Of a DNA stretch of 64,000 bases, positions 1 to 8,308 are shown in pieces (within the stretch, counting starts at the first letter, position 1; each line of letters starts with the position of its first letter). Source of the stretch: Synechococcus sp. LTW-R. GTDB taxonomy: Bacteria > Cyanobacteriota > Cyanobacteriia > PCC-6307 > Cyanobiaceae. Where the stretch lies: positions 2,108,001 to 2,172,000 of the forward strand of contig NZ_CP059060.1 in NCBI RefSeq assembly GCF_014217875.1. Reading direction: 5' to 3'. The position numbers and the translations under genes are program-made. The notes beneath the pieces are model-generated. The model was not told the origin of the DNA. It did no database searches and saw only the letters and a list, made by a program, of their open reading frames with translations.

Positions 1-2
1 TG

Positions 3-107
3 TTGGTACCTGGGGTGGGCAATCCCATCGAAAAAGCAGGTGTTTGGCCGGAAAGTAGCGACCACGACAGCGCCTGCCCACCAAGTCTTGAAGTTTCGAA
101 GCGCTAG
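3..107 (+). CDS. Possible 3' end of a truncated gene, product unknown
   Basis: The frame starting at base 3 is open from the window edge to a TAG at 105-107 and would give the last 34 residues of a protein that I do not recognise. Its stop shares the four bases CTAG with the stop of the convergent cysteine desulfurase gene, a style of tail-to-tail overlap repeated many times in this window. Third-position GC is lower than in neighbouring genes, so coding is uncertain. The same stretch has an inverted repeat (14-21 with 75-82), so it could instead be part of an RNA. Confidence 0.3.
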   Translation: MVPGVGNPIEKAGVWPESSDHDSACPPSLEVSKR

Positions 108-1243
108 GGCCGTCGCAGGGTCTTGAGCGTGTCCTCTAGGACGTCTCCGGCGCGCTCCACGTCGGCGCGGGTGCTGGGGCGTCCCAGGCTGAAGCGCACC
201 GAAGCGGCCGCCTCAAGGCGACTCCGGCCCAGGGCTTGCAGCACATGGGAGGGTTCGCCGGCGGCGCAGGCGGAGCCGCTGCTGACCGCCAGGTCGCGCC
301 TGAGGGCTTGATGCAGGGCGGTTCCCTCGACGCCCTGGATGGTGATGTTGAGGTTGTGGGGTAGGCACTGCGTGGCGCTGCCATTGCGCTCGATTCCCCC
401 CAGGCCTTGGCAGCGCTCCCAGAGCGCATCCCGCAATTGGGCGAGCCGTGGCCCGCGGCTGTCCCGATCCGCCTCGCCCAGCTCCACGGCTTTTGCCAGG
501 CCGACGATCAAGGGCACCGGCAGGGTGCCCGCCCGCAGTCCCCGCTCTTGACTGCCCCCGTGTTGCTGGGGGGCGAGCTCGACCCCGGGGCGGATCGCGA
601 GGGCGCCGATGCCTTTGGGGCCATAGAGCTTGTGTCCGCTGAGGCTCAGCAGATCGAGGCCGGACGGCAGGGGCACATGCCCGGCCGCCTGGGCCCCATC
701 GCAGTGGACGAGAACCTGCCGTTCGTGGCAGAGCTGAACGATGGCCTCCATCGGTTGGAGGACGCCGATCTCGTTGTTGGCGGCCATGACGCTCACCAGC
801 AGCGTCTCTGCGCTCAGGGCCTCCTCCAGTTGGTTGAGGTCGATCCGGCCATCGGCCTGGGGCGCGAGGCAGACCAGCTCGAAGCCATGCCCCGCCAGGT
901 AGCGCATCGGATCGAGGACGGCCCGGTGTTCGGTGGCCAGGCAGATCAGGCGCCGGCGGGATCCGCCCCGCCGCAGCTCCGCCTCTGCGACCCCTTTGAT
1001 CGCCAGGTTGTTGGCTTCGCTGGCACCGCTGCAGAAGATCAGCGCCTCGGGACCGAAGCCCAGGCTGGCGGCGATGCTGCTTCTGGCGTGCTGCACGACG
1101 GCGGCCGCGGTCAAGCCCGGGCGATGCAGCCGGCTGGCGGGGTTGGCGAAGTCCTCGGTCCACCAGGGCGCCATCGCCTGCACCACCGCCGGATCGCAGG
1201 GGGTGGTGGATTGGTAATCGAGATAGGTGACGCCGGAGGCCAT
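104..1243 (-). CDS. Cysteine desulfurase (IscS/NifS family)
   Basis: A PLP-dependent class V aminotransferase-fold enzyme of 379 residues that would take sulfur from cysteine for Fe-S clusters and other thio-cofactors in the cytoplasm. The N-terminus has the family's YLDxxxTTP motif. CSGASEANN (about 71-79) matches the TSGATESNN signature. The PLP lysine is K205 in SLSGHK. The persulfide cysteine is C326 in SSGSACAAGEPS, a loop typical of the IscS/NifS branch rather than SufS. An ATG 60 bases further upstream is in frame but would run into the divergent secreted-protein gene, so I chose the ATG at 1243. No scaffold gene (iscU or sufBCD) is nearby. Confidence 0.9.
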   Translation of the reverse strand: MASGVTYLDYQSTTPCDPAVVQAMAPWWTEDFANPASRLHRPGLTAAAVVQHARSSIAASLGFGPEALIFCSGASEANNLAIKGVAEAELRRGGSRRRLICLATEHRAVLDPMRYLAGHGFELVCLAPQADGRIDLNQLEEALSAETLLVSVMAANNEIGVLQPMEAIVQLCHERQVLVHCDGAQAAGHVPLPSGLDLLSLSGHKLYGPKGIGALAIRPGVELAPQQHGGSQERGLRAGTLPVPLIVGLAKAVELGEADRDSRGPRLAQLRDALWERCQGLGGIERNGSATQCLPHNLNITIQGVEGTALHQALRRDLAVSSGSACAAGEPSHVLQALGRSRLEAAASVRFSLGRPSTRADVERAGDVLEDTLKTLRRP

Positions 1244-1284
1244 CGCCGCCCATGCTGGCAACCATGCTGCCGTTCTCGGGCGCC

Positions 1285-1800
1285 ATGGGCCGTCGCATTG
1301 CATTCCTGTCGTTGCTGCTGGGCTCCGCCGCCCTGGGTTTGGGCGCCCGGGCTCAGGAGGTGCGTGATGGTGTCTTCTTCAAGCCCTCCGAGCAGCGCCC
1401 CGCCGATCTGGTGGTGCTGCGGGAATGGGGAACGATCGAGGGCGTGCACCTGATCGGGGTGCACGGGTTGAAGCCGGATCCCAACGACGCCACGGCCCGA
1501 ACGATCGTCGTCTGGGTGGAATCGCCGACGGGGGTGGAGCTGGCCGTCGACAACCTGCGCTGCAGTGCCAGCGCGCCGATGCGCCTGACCAAGCGCGGCA
1601 ATGCGCTCCTGATTAAAGAGCTCAACCCCGGCGGCCAGGTGACCGATGCGAATCGCCTGGATCACAAGATTTGGTGGGCGGCCTGTTTCCCGGAGCAGGC
1701 CGGCAAGGATCCCGCGACCCTTCAGGCCTTGGCCCGCCAGTTGGGCTACTCCGGTCAGCTGATCGAGCAGCAGCAGGTTTTGCCTGGAAACCCTCGATAG
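1285..1800 (+). CDS. Secreted hypothetical protein
   Basis: A 171-residue protein with a clear signal peptide: a basic start (MGRR), a hydrophobic stretch and an AxA-type cleavage site near residue 22. The mature part is a compact domain with two cysteines, in LRC and AAC contexts, that could form a disulfide in the periplasm. I do not recognise the family. An in-frame ATG exists at 1252, but the one at 1285 puts the signal peptide at the N-terminus. It is divergent from the desulfurase gene and ends 9 bp before the response regulator, with which it may be co-transcribed. Confidence 0.7.
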   Translation: MGRRIAFLSLLLGSAALGLGARAQEVRDGVFFKPSEQRPADLVVLREWGTIEGVHLIGVHGLKPDPNDATARTIVVWVESPTGVELAVDNLRCSASAPMRLTKRGNALLIKELNPGGQVTDANRLDHKIWWAACFPEQAGKDPATLQALARQLGYSGQLIEQQQVLPGNPR

Positions 1801-1809
1801 ATTGCGGGG

Positions 1810-2541
1810 ATGAGCCTCGAACCTGAAACCCAGCCAGACGTCACGCCAGCGTCACCCGCCCGCTTGCTTCTGGTGGATGACGAACCGGGGTTGCGTACCG
1901 CCGTGCAGGCCTACCTGGAGGACGAGGGGTTCCAGGTCACGACGGCCGTCGATGGCGAAGACGGCTGGGCGAAGGCCCAGGAGTTGCTGCCCGACGTCGT
2001 GATCAGCGACGTGATGATGCCCCGCCTCGATGGCTATGGCCTGCTGCGAAAGCTCCGCGAGGACGAGCGCCTGGGCGGGACCCCGGTCATCTTCCTGACG
2101 GCGAAGGGGATGACGGCCGATCGCATCGAGGGCTTTCAGGCCGGCTGCGACGACTACATCCCGAAGCCGTTTGACCCCGACGAACTGGTGGCGCGGGTCC
2201 ACAACGTGGTGAAGCGCCAGGAGCGGCTGCTGACCGAGGCCGCCCGCTTTGCCGATGCGGACATCGGCCAGATGGCCAAGCAGATCACCGAGATCCGCTC
2301 CCTGCTGGCCACCGGTGGCAGCAAGCAACCGGCGGCGGCCGTGAAGCACGAGTTCACCCCCCGGGAAGCCTCGGTGCTGCAGCTGGTGGCGGAGGGAATG
2401 ATGAACAAGGAGATCGCCCGGCGCCTGGAGACCTCCATCCGCAACGTCGAGAAGTACGTGAGTCGGCTGTTCACCAAGACCGGGACCGCGAGCCGCACGG
2501 AACTGGTGCGTTACGCCCTGGAAAACGGCCTGGTTGAGTAA
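1810..2541 (+). CDS. Response regulator, receiver plus LuxR-type HTH (Ycf29-like)
   Basis: A 243-residue two-component regulator. The receiver domain (about 18-135) has the acidic pair in VDDEP, phosphoacceptor D67 in ISDVMMP, and K119 in PKPF. A linker of about 50 residues leads to a C-terminal LuxR/NarL helix-turn-helix (about 180-243; FTPREASVLQLVAEGMMNKEIA). This architecture matches the cyanobacterial and plastid Ycf29 group, but the assignment is by resemblance only. Its cognate kinase is not in the window. The stop overlaps the start of the next gene by 8 bp, which indicates translational coupling. Confidence 0.85.
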   Translation: MSLEPETQPDVTPASPARLLLVDDEPGLRTAVQAYLEDEGFQVTTAVDGEDGWAKAQELLPDVVISDVMMPRLDGYGLLRKLREDERLGGTPVIFLTAKGMTADRIEGFQAGCDDYIPKPFDPDELVARVHNVVKRQERLLTEAARFADADIGQMAKQITEIRSLLATGGSKQPAAAVKHEFTPREASVLQLVAEGMMNKEIARRLETSIRNVEKYVSRLFTKTGTASRTELVRYALENGLVE

Positions 2542-3490
2542 GGACTGGCTGCCGGCGGCCCTGAACGGCGGCCACCGCTACCGGGACCGGGTTCAGGCGG
2601 CTGCGGCCAGCGTGGTGGGCTACTACGCCGAGCGTTATGCCCATTCCGATCCGTCGGTCTGGATGGAGCGCTTGGCCGCCGGTGAGATCTGGTGCAACGG
2701 CGAACAGCTCCGGGCCGATGGGGCGCTGTTCGCCGGGGATCAACTGATCTGGCATCGGCCCCCCTGGGAGGAGGCCGCCGTGCCGGTGCTGAGCCAGCGC
2801 GCGGTCGTCTTCGATGACGGCGACCTGCTGGTGCTGAACAAACCCAGCGGCCTGCCGGTGCTGCCCGCCGGAGGATTCCTGGAGCACACGCTGCTCAGCC
2901 AGCTGCGGCCCTGGGCGCCGGAGGCCCGGCCCGTGCATCGCCTGGGTCGCTTCACCTCCGGGCTGTTGGTCTGCGCGCGGCGGCGCGCAACCCGCGCCAA
3001 CTTGAGTGCGCGCCTGCGGGAGAGCACCGCAGAGGCCAGCGTCAGCCGCGGCTGCCGGAAGGTCTACCGGGCGTTGACCGCAGCGTTGCCGGCAGCTTGG
3101 GGGCTGGGGGAGACCCGCCCGATTACGACCCCGATTGGGCGGCGGCCCCATCCGCTGCTGGGGGAGCTGTGGTGTGTGGCCTTGGCGGACGACGACGGTG
3201 CCCTGCCATCCCGCAGCGCGCTCACCCTGCTGGAGCGCCGGCCGGAGGGCTGCTTGGTGGAGGTGGAGATCGCCACGGGACGCCCCCATCAGATCCGGAT
3301 CCACACCGCAGCGATCGGATCGCCACTGCTGGGCGATCCCCTCTATCTGCCGGGGGGAGCGGCGCGCCCTGAGGTGCTCCCCGGAGCGGGCGGTTACCAG
3401 CTGCATGCCCACCGCCTGCGCCTCGAGCCGGAGGGTTTGCAGCTGGAGGCGCCCCTGCCCTCAGGCCTTCTCGAAGGCCAGCAGCCGTGA
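2534..3490 (+). CDS. RluA-family RNA pseudouridine synthase with atypical active site
   Basis: A 318-residue protein with an N-terminal S4-like RNA-binding region (about 17-75) followed by an RluA/RsuA catalytic domain. VLNKPSGLPV (about 100) and the late GRPHQIRIH segment are typical of the family. The catalytic motif normally reads HRLDxxTSG. Here it is HRLGRFTSG, so residue 138 is glycine where the catalytic aspartate is expected. Start is a TTG overlapping the response regulator stop. The 3' end overlaps chlM by 30 bp tail to tail. It may be a divergent active subfamily or a non-catalytic RNA-binding protein; the rRNA or tRNA target is unknown. Confidence 0.8.
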   Translation: MSKDWLPAALNGGHRYRDRVQAAAASVVGYYAERYAHSDPSVWMERLAAGEIWCNGEQLRADGALFAGDQLIWHRPPWEEAAVPVLSQRAVVFDDGDLLVLNKPSGLPVLPAGGFLEHTLLSQLRPWAPEARPVHRLGRFTSGLLVCARRRATRANLSARLRESTAEASVSRGCRKVYRALTAALPAAWGLGETRPITTPIGRRPHPLLGELWCVALADDDGALPSRSALTLLERRPEGCLVEVEIATGRPHQIRIHTAAIGSPLLGDPLYLPGGAARPEVLPGAGGYQLHAHRLRLEPEGLQLEAPLPSGLLEGQQP

Positions 3491-4186
3491 GAAGTAGAAG
3501 GGGGCCTTGTTCAGGCTGCGGCGCTTGAGCACGAAGCCCGCCGCTTCAGCGGCCTGGACGATGCCCTTCTCGCGCAGGGTGTAGGCGCGGGTGGTCTTGC
3601 TGGGGCCGGGGAAGAGCTGGCCGATTTTTTTGAGGACGGCCAGCACTGGGGTGTAGGGCGCAAAGCTGACGATCAGGTGCTTCTCGGCCATGGAGGCGAG
3701 GTGGCGCACCATCTCCTCGGCCGGTTCCTGGGGGTAGTGGATGAAGACATCCAGGCAGACCACGGTGTCGTAGCGACCGCTGAGGCTCTCGAGGTCGGAG
3801 GCCAAGTAGCTGACCTGCCCGGGGGCGATGCCGGCCTCGTTGGCCCGGCGCTCCGCCTCCTGGACCATGGCCTCGGAGAGGTCAGAGGCGGCGATGGAGC
3901 CGGCCCCGAGCTGGGCCAGGGGCAGCGTCAAGCTGCCGACCCCGCAGCCGGCATCACAGAAGCTGCGGCCGCCCAGGTTCCCCTGCTCCTGAAGCCAGGC
4001 CAGCACGTTGTCGACGGTCTTTTGGTGGCCGATGCGGATGTTCCGCTGCACCTTGTTGACGTCACTGGATTCGCTGTAGATGCGGTTCCAGCGATCGAAC
4101 CCGGTGGTTTCGAAATAGCCCTTCACCTCTTGCTTCTCGGCCTGCTTGTCCGCGGCCTTGGCGTTGAGGAGCTGATCGGCGGGCAT
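3461..4186 (-). CDS. chlM: Magnesium-protoporphyrin O-methyltransferase
   Basis: This enzyme transfers a methyl group from SAM to Mg-protoporphyrin IX, a committed step of chlorophyll synthesis after magnesium chelatase. The 241-residue length is usual for cyanobacterial ChlM. The N-terminal region has YFETTGFDRWNRIYSES, a strong family signature. The SAM-binding glycine-rich loop is FCDAGCGVGSLTLPLA (about 77-91). VCLDVFIHYP and the C-terminal RLLAFEKA also match. The gene is convergent with and overlaps the pseudouridine synthase by 30 bp, and follows nagA on the same strand after 32 bp. Confidence 0.95.
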   Translation of the reverse strand: MPADQLLNAKAADKQAEKQEVKGYFETTGFDRWNRIYSESSDVNKVQRNIRIGHQKTVDNVLAWLQEQGNLGGRSFCDAGCGVGSLTLPLAQLGAGSIAASDLSEAMVQEAERRANEAGIAPGQVSYLASDLESLSGRYDTVVCLDVFIHYPQEPAEEMVRHLASMAEKHLIVSFAPYTPVLAVLKKIGQLFPGPSKTTRAYTLREKGIVQAAEAAGFVLKRRSLNKAPFYFSRLLAFEKA

Positions 4187-4218
4187 TCGGCGCAGGAGGG
4201 AGATGGGGCGGATCCTAT

Positions 4219-5370
4219 TCAGGCGGCCCGGCTCCAGCGCAGGTCAGCACTGGGTCCCGTCCAACGCAGGGTTTCGCCGAGGGGCAGCCCCTGGAGTTGC
4301 TGCGGCACCCGGGTCGCCCCACCCAGCAGGCGCCGGGGCAGGACGGTGGCCGCGGCGATGGCGCGATCCGGATCGCCGCTCCAGCGGGCTAACCGTTTGA
4401 CCCCCTCGAGCAGTGGCAGGGTGACCCCGGCCAGGGTGCCGTCCTCGAGCCGGCAACTCCCCTGCTCGACGATCAGCGTGCGTTCATCCCAGCGGTGCAG
4501 CCCGTCCGCCAGGCCGTAGGGGGCCAGGGCATCACTGACAAGCACGACTTGCTCGGGCGCCAGCCGCTGCAGCAGGACCGCCATGGTCGGATCCACGTGG
4601 ACCCCATCGGCGATCAAGCCGAGCGCGATATCGCCGCGCCGGGCCGCCGCTCCGATCGGACCGGGACTGCGGTGCTGGAGTCCCGCCATCGCGTTGAAGC
4701 TGTGGGTCAACATCCCCACCCCTTGCTCGAAGGCGCGGCTGGCCTGCTCTGCACTGGCCTCGCTGTGCCCCAGGCTGACCAGGATCCCCCGATCGCGCAG
4801 GGCGGCGATGACCGCCTCGGCCCCCGTCAGCTCCGGCGCCAGGGTCACCAGGGCGATCTCCGCTTCGTGGCCGCCGATGCGGGCTTCGAGGGCCTCCAGG
4901 CTCGGCGTAGCCAGGTGTTCGGAGGGGTGGGCTCCCCGTTTGCCATGGGCGAGGAAGGGCCCCTCCAGATGGGCCCCGAGCAGGCGGCAGCGGCCGCTGC
5001 GGTGTTGCAGGCGTGCCTGCTGCAGCACCGCCAGGGCTTGGCGCAGCGGGGCGACCGCGCAGGTCACGAGGGTCGGGCTGATCGCTTCAACCCCGTCGCG
5101 CCAGAGCAGCTCGAGTAGCTCCAGCAGTCTGGGGAGATCGCTGGGCTGCAGTTCGGGGAAGGCCAATCCCAGCCCGCCGTTGATCTGCCAGTCGATCCCG
5201 GCGGGACTCAGCCAGTCCCCCTGCCAGTGCTCACCGGCGGCGGCTCTGCCCGGGGGCATGGGCTGGATGCTGGCGATCCGCTCCTGGGCCAGGCCGATGC
5301 GCCAGAGCCCTGGCTCTCCAGGCAGGCGAACGTGGCTCAGCCAGCGCATTCGATGCGAGAACGGAACCAT
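4219..5370 (-). CDS. nagA: N-acetylglucosamine-6-phosphate deacetylase
   Basis: A metal-dependent amidohydrolase of about 383 residues that would deacetylate GlcNAc-6-phosphate, feeding amino-sugar recycling from peptidoglycan. Visible family motifs are [11 protein letters not shown] near the N-terminus, HLEGPFL with the metal-binding glutamate, LGHSEAS, THSFNAM, IADGVHV and [10 protein letters not shown]. The reading frame extends upstream, but into the divergent purE gene; the ATG at 5370 or the one at 5349 (MRWLSHV) are the reasonable starts. No nagB deaminase or GlcNAc transporter is nearby, so the role is probably recycling rather than catabolism. Confidence 0.9.
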   Translation of the reverse strand: MVPFSHRMRWLSHVRLPGEPGLWRIGLAQERIASIQPMPPGRAAAGEHWQGDWLSPAGIDWQINGGLGLAFPELQPSDLPRLLELLELLWRDGVEAISPTLVTCAVAPLRQALAVLQQARLQHRSGRCRLLGAHLEGPFLAHGKRGAHPSEHLATPSLEALEARIGGHEAEIALVTLAPELTGAEAVIAALRDRGILVSLGHSEASAEQASRAFEQGVGMLTHSFNAMAGLQHRSPGPIGAAARRGDIALGLIADGVHVDPTMAVLLQRLAPEQVVLVSDALAPYGLADGLHRWDERTLIVEQGSCRLEDGTLAGVTLPLLEGVKRLARWSGDPDRAIAAATVLPRRLLGGATRVPQQLQGLPLGETLRWTGPSADLRWSRAA

Positions 5371-5402
5371 GTCATCCTCGCTGCGAAAGCCGAAACGTGC
5401 CG

Positions 5403-5924
5403 ATGTCTGACGCTGCGCTGGTGGCTGTGGTGATGGGGAGCGACTCCGACCTGCCCACCATGCAGCCCGCCGTTGAGATGCTCCAGCGGCTGGGGGTGGA
5501 GGCGGAGGTCCGGGTGCTCTCGGCCCACCGCACACCCCTGGAGATGGTGGAGTTCGCCCAAGCCGCCGCCGGCCGCGGCTTCAAGGTGATCATCGCGGGG
5601 GCCGGCGGCGCCGCCCACCTGCCGGGGATGGTTGCCTCCTTGACGGTGTTGCCCGTGATCGGCGTGCCGGTCCAGACCCGGGCCCTCTCCGGCGTGGATT
5701 CCCTGCACTCGATCGTGCAGATGCCGGCCGGGATCCCGGTGGCCACGGTGGCCATCGGCAATGGCGCCAACGCCGGCCTGCTGGCGGCCCAGATCCTGGC
5801 CACGGCCGATTCCGCCCTCGCGACCCGCTTGGCGGAGTACCGCCAGTCCCTTCACGATCAGGTGGCGGCTAAGGACGCCCGCTTGCTGGAGCTGGGCAGT
5901 GCCGCTTACTTGGCACAAATGTGA
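5403..5924 (+). CDS. purE: N5-carboxyaminoimidazole ribonucleotide mutase
   Basis: A class I PurE of 173 residues that converts N5-CAIR to CAIR in purine biosynthesis. The N-terminal [12 protein letters not shown] and the SAHRTP loop form the active site. [19 protein letters not shown] and SIVQMPAG are also diagnostic. An in-frame GTG lies two codons upstream, but the ATG at 5403 gives the usual length. Only 32 bp separate it from the divergent nagA start, so promoters must lie partly in coding sequence. The partner purK is not in the window. Confidence 0.95.
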   Translation: MSDAALVAVVMGSDSDLPTMQPAVEMLQRLGVEAEVRVLSAHRTPLEMVEFAQAAAGRGFKVIIAGAGGAAHLPGMVASLTVLPVIGVPVQTRALSGVDSLHSIVQMPAGIPVATVAIGNGANAGLLAAQILATADSALATRLAEYRQSLHDQVAAKDARLLELGSAAYLAQM

Positions 5925-5951
5925 TTGGTTGAGGCGGTGTTGGGGTGACCC

Positions 5952-7049
5952 ATGCTTGAGCGTTTGGTTCTGCCGCCCTGGTTGCGCCTGAGCCTGGCGC
6001 TGCCGCTCTTGGCCTTGAACCTATGGGTGCTTCGGCAGTTGCTGTTGCCCCTCGCCCCCTTCCCGGCGCTCTTCGTCGGGGCGGCGTTGATCGCCTTTTT
6101 GCTCGACCTGCCTACCCGTTGGTTGGCCCGCCGCGGGCTGCCCCGGGGCTTGGCGGTGCTCTTGGTGGTGGGGTTGTCCTTGACCCTCTTGGTCTTGGCG
6201 GCCCTCTGGTTGGTGCCGCGGTTGATCGAGCAGCTCGGGGAGCTGATCAACTCCCTGCCCTCGTGGTTGGTGGAGGCCGAGGCCCTGCTGGATCGCCTGG
6301 AGATCTGGGCCGCCGATCGCGGCCTGCCCACGGAATTCACCGACTTGAGCAGCACCCTCTTCGCCCGGGCGAGCCAGCTCGCGAGTCAACTCAGCCAACG
6401 GGCTCTGGGGATCCTGGGGGCCACGGTGGGGCTCACGGTCAACATCGTGATCGTGGCCGTCCTGGCCCTCTTCCTGTTGCTGGGGGGCGACCCGATCGTG
6501 GCGGGCCTGGCCCGCTGGTTGCCTGATGGCACCCGGGAGTTGGTCACCGGCACATTGAACCGCACCTTCCGCGGCTACTTCGCCGGCCAGGTCCTCTTGG
6601 CCTTGATCCTCAGCGCCCTGCAGATCGTGGTCTTCACCCTGCTGGGGATTCCCTATGGGGTGCTGTTTGCGGTGGCGATTGGCTTCACCACCCTGGTGCC
6701 CTACGCCAGTGCCCTGACCATCGTTCTGGTGAGCGTTCTGCTCGCCTTGGATGATCCCCGCACCGGCATTGAGGTTCTGGCGGCGGCCATCAGCGTCGGC
6801 CAGGTGGTGGACCAGGTAATCCAGCCCCGCTTGATGGGCAGCATCGTTGGCCTGCAGCCCGCTTGGCTGCTGGTCGCGTTGCCCATCGGCGCCCGTGTGG
6901 GCAGCCTGATGGGCTTCGGCGATTTGCTCGGCTTGCTGCTGGCGGTTCCGGTCGCCAGCTGCCTGAAAACCTTTCTGGATGCCTGGGGGCAGCAGCCTGC
7001 CCCCGAGGCGATCACTGAGGAATCACGCCCGCTTCGCGCAGGTGGTTGA
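5952..7049 (+). CDS. AI-2E family (PerM/YdiK-like) membrane protein
   Basis: A 365-residue polytopic inner-membrane protein. The arrangement is typical of PF01594: three N-terminal hydrophobic segments, a soluble region with LINSLPSWLVEAEALLDRL (about 100-115), then further membrane helices including the family segment NRTFRGYFAGQ and VVDQVIQPRLMG. Family members have been linked to autoinducer export or ion antiport, but the substrate cannot be inferred here. It starts 27 bp after purE and may be co-transcribed. Its last 38 bp overlap the 3' end of cysC on the opposite strand. Confidence 0.85.
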   Translation: MLERLVLPPWLRLSLALPLLALNLWVLRQLLLPLAPFPALFVGAALIAFLLDLPTRWLARRGLPRGLAVLLVVGLSLTLLVLAALWLVPRLIEQLGELINSLPSWLVEAEALLDRLEIWAADRGLPTEFTDLSSTLFARASQLASQLSQRALGILGATVGLTVNIVIVAVLALFLLLGGDPIVAGLARWLPDGTRELVTGTLNRTFRGYFAGQVLLALILSALQIVVFTLLGIPYGVLFAVAIGFTTLVPYASALTIVLVSVLLALDDPRTGIEVLAAAISVGQVVDQVIQPRLMGSIVGLQPAWLLVALPIGARVGSLMGFGDLLGLLLAVPVASCLKTFLDAWGQQPAPEAITEESRPLRAGG

Positions 7050-7653
7050 TCACCACGTCGACGCAGGCCTCCAGGCTTTGGCTGCCGGTGTCCACCCGCA
7101 GTTCGGGGTTCTCCGGCGCTTCGTAGGGGCTTGAGATGCCGGTGAATTCCTTGATCTCCCCGGCGCGGGCTTTGGCGTAGAGGCCTTTGGTGTCCCGCTC
7201 TTCGCAGACGCTCAGGTCGGCGGCGCAGTGGATCTCCACAAAGTCACCGCCCTCCACCAGGGCCCGGGCCCGGTCACGGTCGGCCTTGAAGGGGGAGACG
7301 AAGGCGGTCAGCACGACCACGCCGGCATCCAGGAACAACTTGCTTACTTCACCGATCCGCCGGATGTTCTCCTCGCGGTCCGCATCGGAGAAGCCCAGGT
7401 CCTTGCAGAGCCCGTGGCGGATGTTGTCGCCATCTAGCACGTAGCAGGCCAGGCCGCGCTCGAAGAGGGCCTGGTTGACCGCGTTGGCGAGGGTGCTCTT
7501 GCCGGAGCCACTCAGGCCGGTGAACCAGAGGATGGCGCTGCGATGACCCCGCTGCTCAGCGCGGGCCGCGCGATCCACCGAGGCGTGGTGCCAGGCGATG
7601 TTGGTGGAGGCGCCCTTATTGGTGAGCTCTCCGTAGGTGGGGGATGCGGTCAT
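7012..7653 (-). CDS. cysC: Adenylylsulfate kinase
   Basis: A 213-residue kinase that phosphorylates adenylyl sulfate to PAPS in assimilatory sulfate activation. The Walker A loop is GLSGSGKS (about 46-53), followed by LDGDNIRHGLCKDLGFS, a strong CysC signature. SPFKADRD contains the serine that is phosphorylated in some family members. The C-terminal FTGISSPYEAPE..PEL is characteristic. It stands alone: sat and cysH are not nearby. The 3' end overlaps the AI-2E-family gene by 38 bp. Confidence 0.95.
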   Translation of the reverse strand: MTASPTYGELTNKGASTNIAWHHASVDRAARAEQRGHRSAILWFTGLSGSGKSTLANAVNQALFERGLACYVLDGDNIRHGLCKDLGFSDADREENIRRIGEVSKLFLDAGVVVLTAFVSPFKADRDRARALVEGGDFVEIHCAADLSVCEERDTKGLYAKARAGEIKEFTGISSPYEAPENPELRVDTGSQSLEACVDVVINHLREAGVIPQ

Positions 7654-7706
7654 GGCGGGCCTGGGGAGCGACGTCGGGCCATTCTCCCCGCTGGCTGGTC
7701 CAACCC

Positions 7707-8033
7707 TCAGCCGCCGGCTTGCTTGGGCCGATACCCCGCCTTCTCCAGGGCGGCGAGGGCGGCGGCCACCTGGTCCCCCTGCAGTTCGATCACCCCGTCC
7801 TTGACGGTCCCGCCGGTGCCGGCCGCCGCCTTTAGCTGTTTCAGCAGCGCCTTGAGGTCGCTCTCTGCCGCCTCCAGACCGGTGATGGCCGTCACCATCT
7901 TTCCGCCCTTGCCCGCCTTGGTGCGCTGCACCCGCACCCGCTGCTGGGCCTTGGGGGTCGAGGCCGCAGGGGCGCCGCTGGCCCGCTCCAGGCTTTCAGG
8001 CCGTGTGAACTCTTGCCAGCCACCCTTCGGCAT
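7707..8033 (-). CDS. SUI1/YciH-family translation initiation factor-like protein
   Basis: A 108-residue protein whose C-terminal part (from QRVRVQRTKAGKGGKMVTAI) is the SUI1/eIF1 fold. It includes the conserved KxGGxVT-like segment and the GTGGTVKDGVIELQGDQ loop seen in bacterial YciH proteins. Such proteins bind the small ribosomal subunit and influence start-codon fidelity; the exact role in bacteria is unsettled. An in-frame ATG at 8078 would add 15 residues, but the start at 8033 (MPKGGWQEF) fits the usual N-terminus better. It is divergent from a small predicted gene. Confidence 0.85.
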   Translation of the reverse strand: MPKGGWQEFTRPESLERASGAPAASTPKAQQRVRVQRTKAGKGGKMVTAITGLEAAESDLKALLKQLKAAAGTGGTVKDGVIELQGDQVAAALAALEKAGYRPKQAGG

Positions 8034-8069
8034 CGCTTTGGATGTGTCTTGGTTCCAGTTCAGCGCAAC

Positions 8070-8074
8070 GGAGG
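8070..8074 (+). promoter_or_regulatory. Shine-Dalgarno sequence of the small gene at 8081
   Basis: GGAGG lies 6 bases before the ATG at 8081. A strong ribosome binding site is uncommon in this window, and it is the main support that the short reading frame is translated. Confidence 0.6.
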
Positions 8075-8080
8075 CCAACC

Positions 8081-8293
8081 ATGGATTTGCCGGCCGTTCA
8101 GATCGAGGTCTGGCGCCTGGGTCTGCAGGGACAGCCTCCCCGGGAGGTCTGTCGCCCCCAGCCCATCAGCGGCTCGTTGGCGAGTTCCGTCAGCGGCAGC
8201 GACCTCTGCCGTCAGGAGGCCCAGCACATCCGGATCGATCAACCCGCGGGTTGGCCAGTCCTCCCCCCACCGCCAGTTCCTACCCTGGACTGA
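8081..8293 (+). CDS. Small conserved-looking hypothetical protein (70 aa)
   Basis: This reading frame between the SUI1 gene and trpB begins with ATG behind a GGAGG site and has high third-position GC like the neighbouring genes. The product starts MDLPAVQIEVWRLGLQG and ends in a proline-rich tail (PPPPVPTLD). No membrane segment or known domain is visible. It ends 15 bp before the trpB start, so the two could be co-transcribed. Function unknown. Confidence 0.5.
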   Translation: MDLPAVQIEVWRLGLQGQPPREVCRPQPISGSLASSVSGSDLCRQEAQHIRIDQPAGWPVLPPPPVPTLD

Positions 8294-8308
8294 ATCCGCG
8301 CGCTCCTG

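Noticed and set aside
1-103. SRP, RNase P or 6S RNA at the left edge
   Set aside because: CCGGAAAG looked like the SRP tetraloop region, but the flanking conserved loop and other signatures do not match.
407-1453. Open frame on the plus strand across the cysteine desulfurase
   Set aside because: The desulfurase has all catalytic motifs; the other frame is low-complexity.
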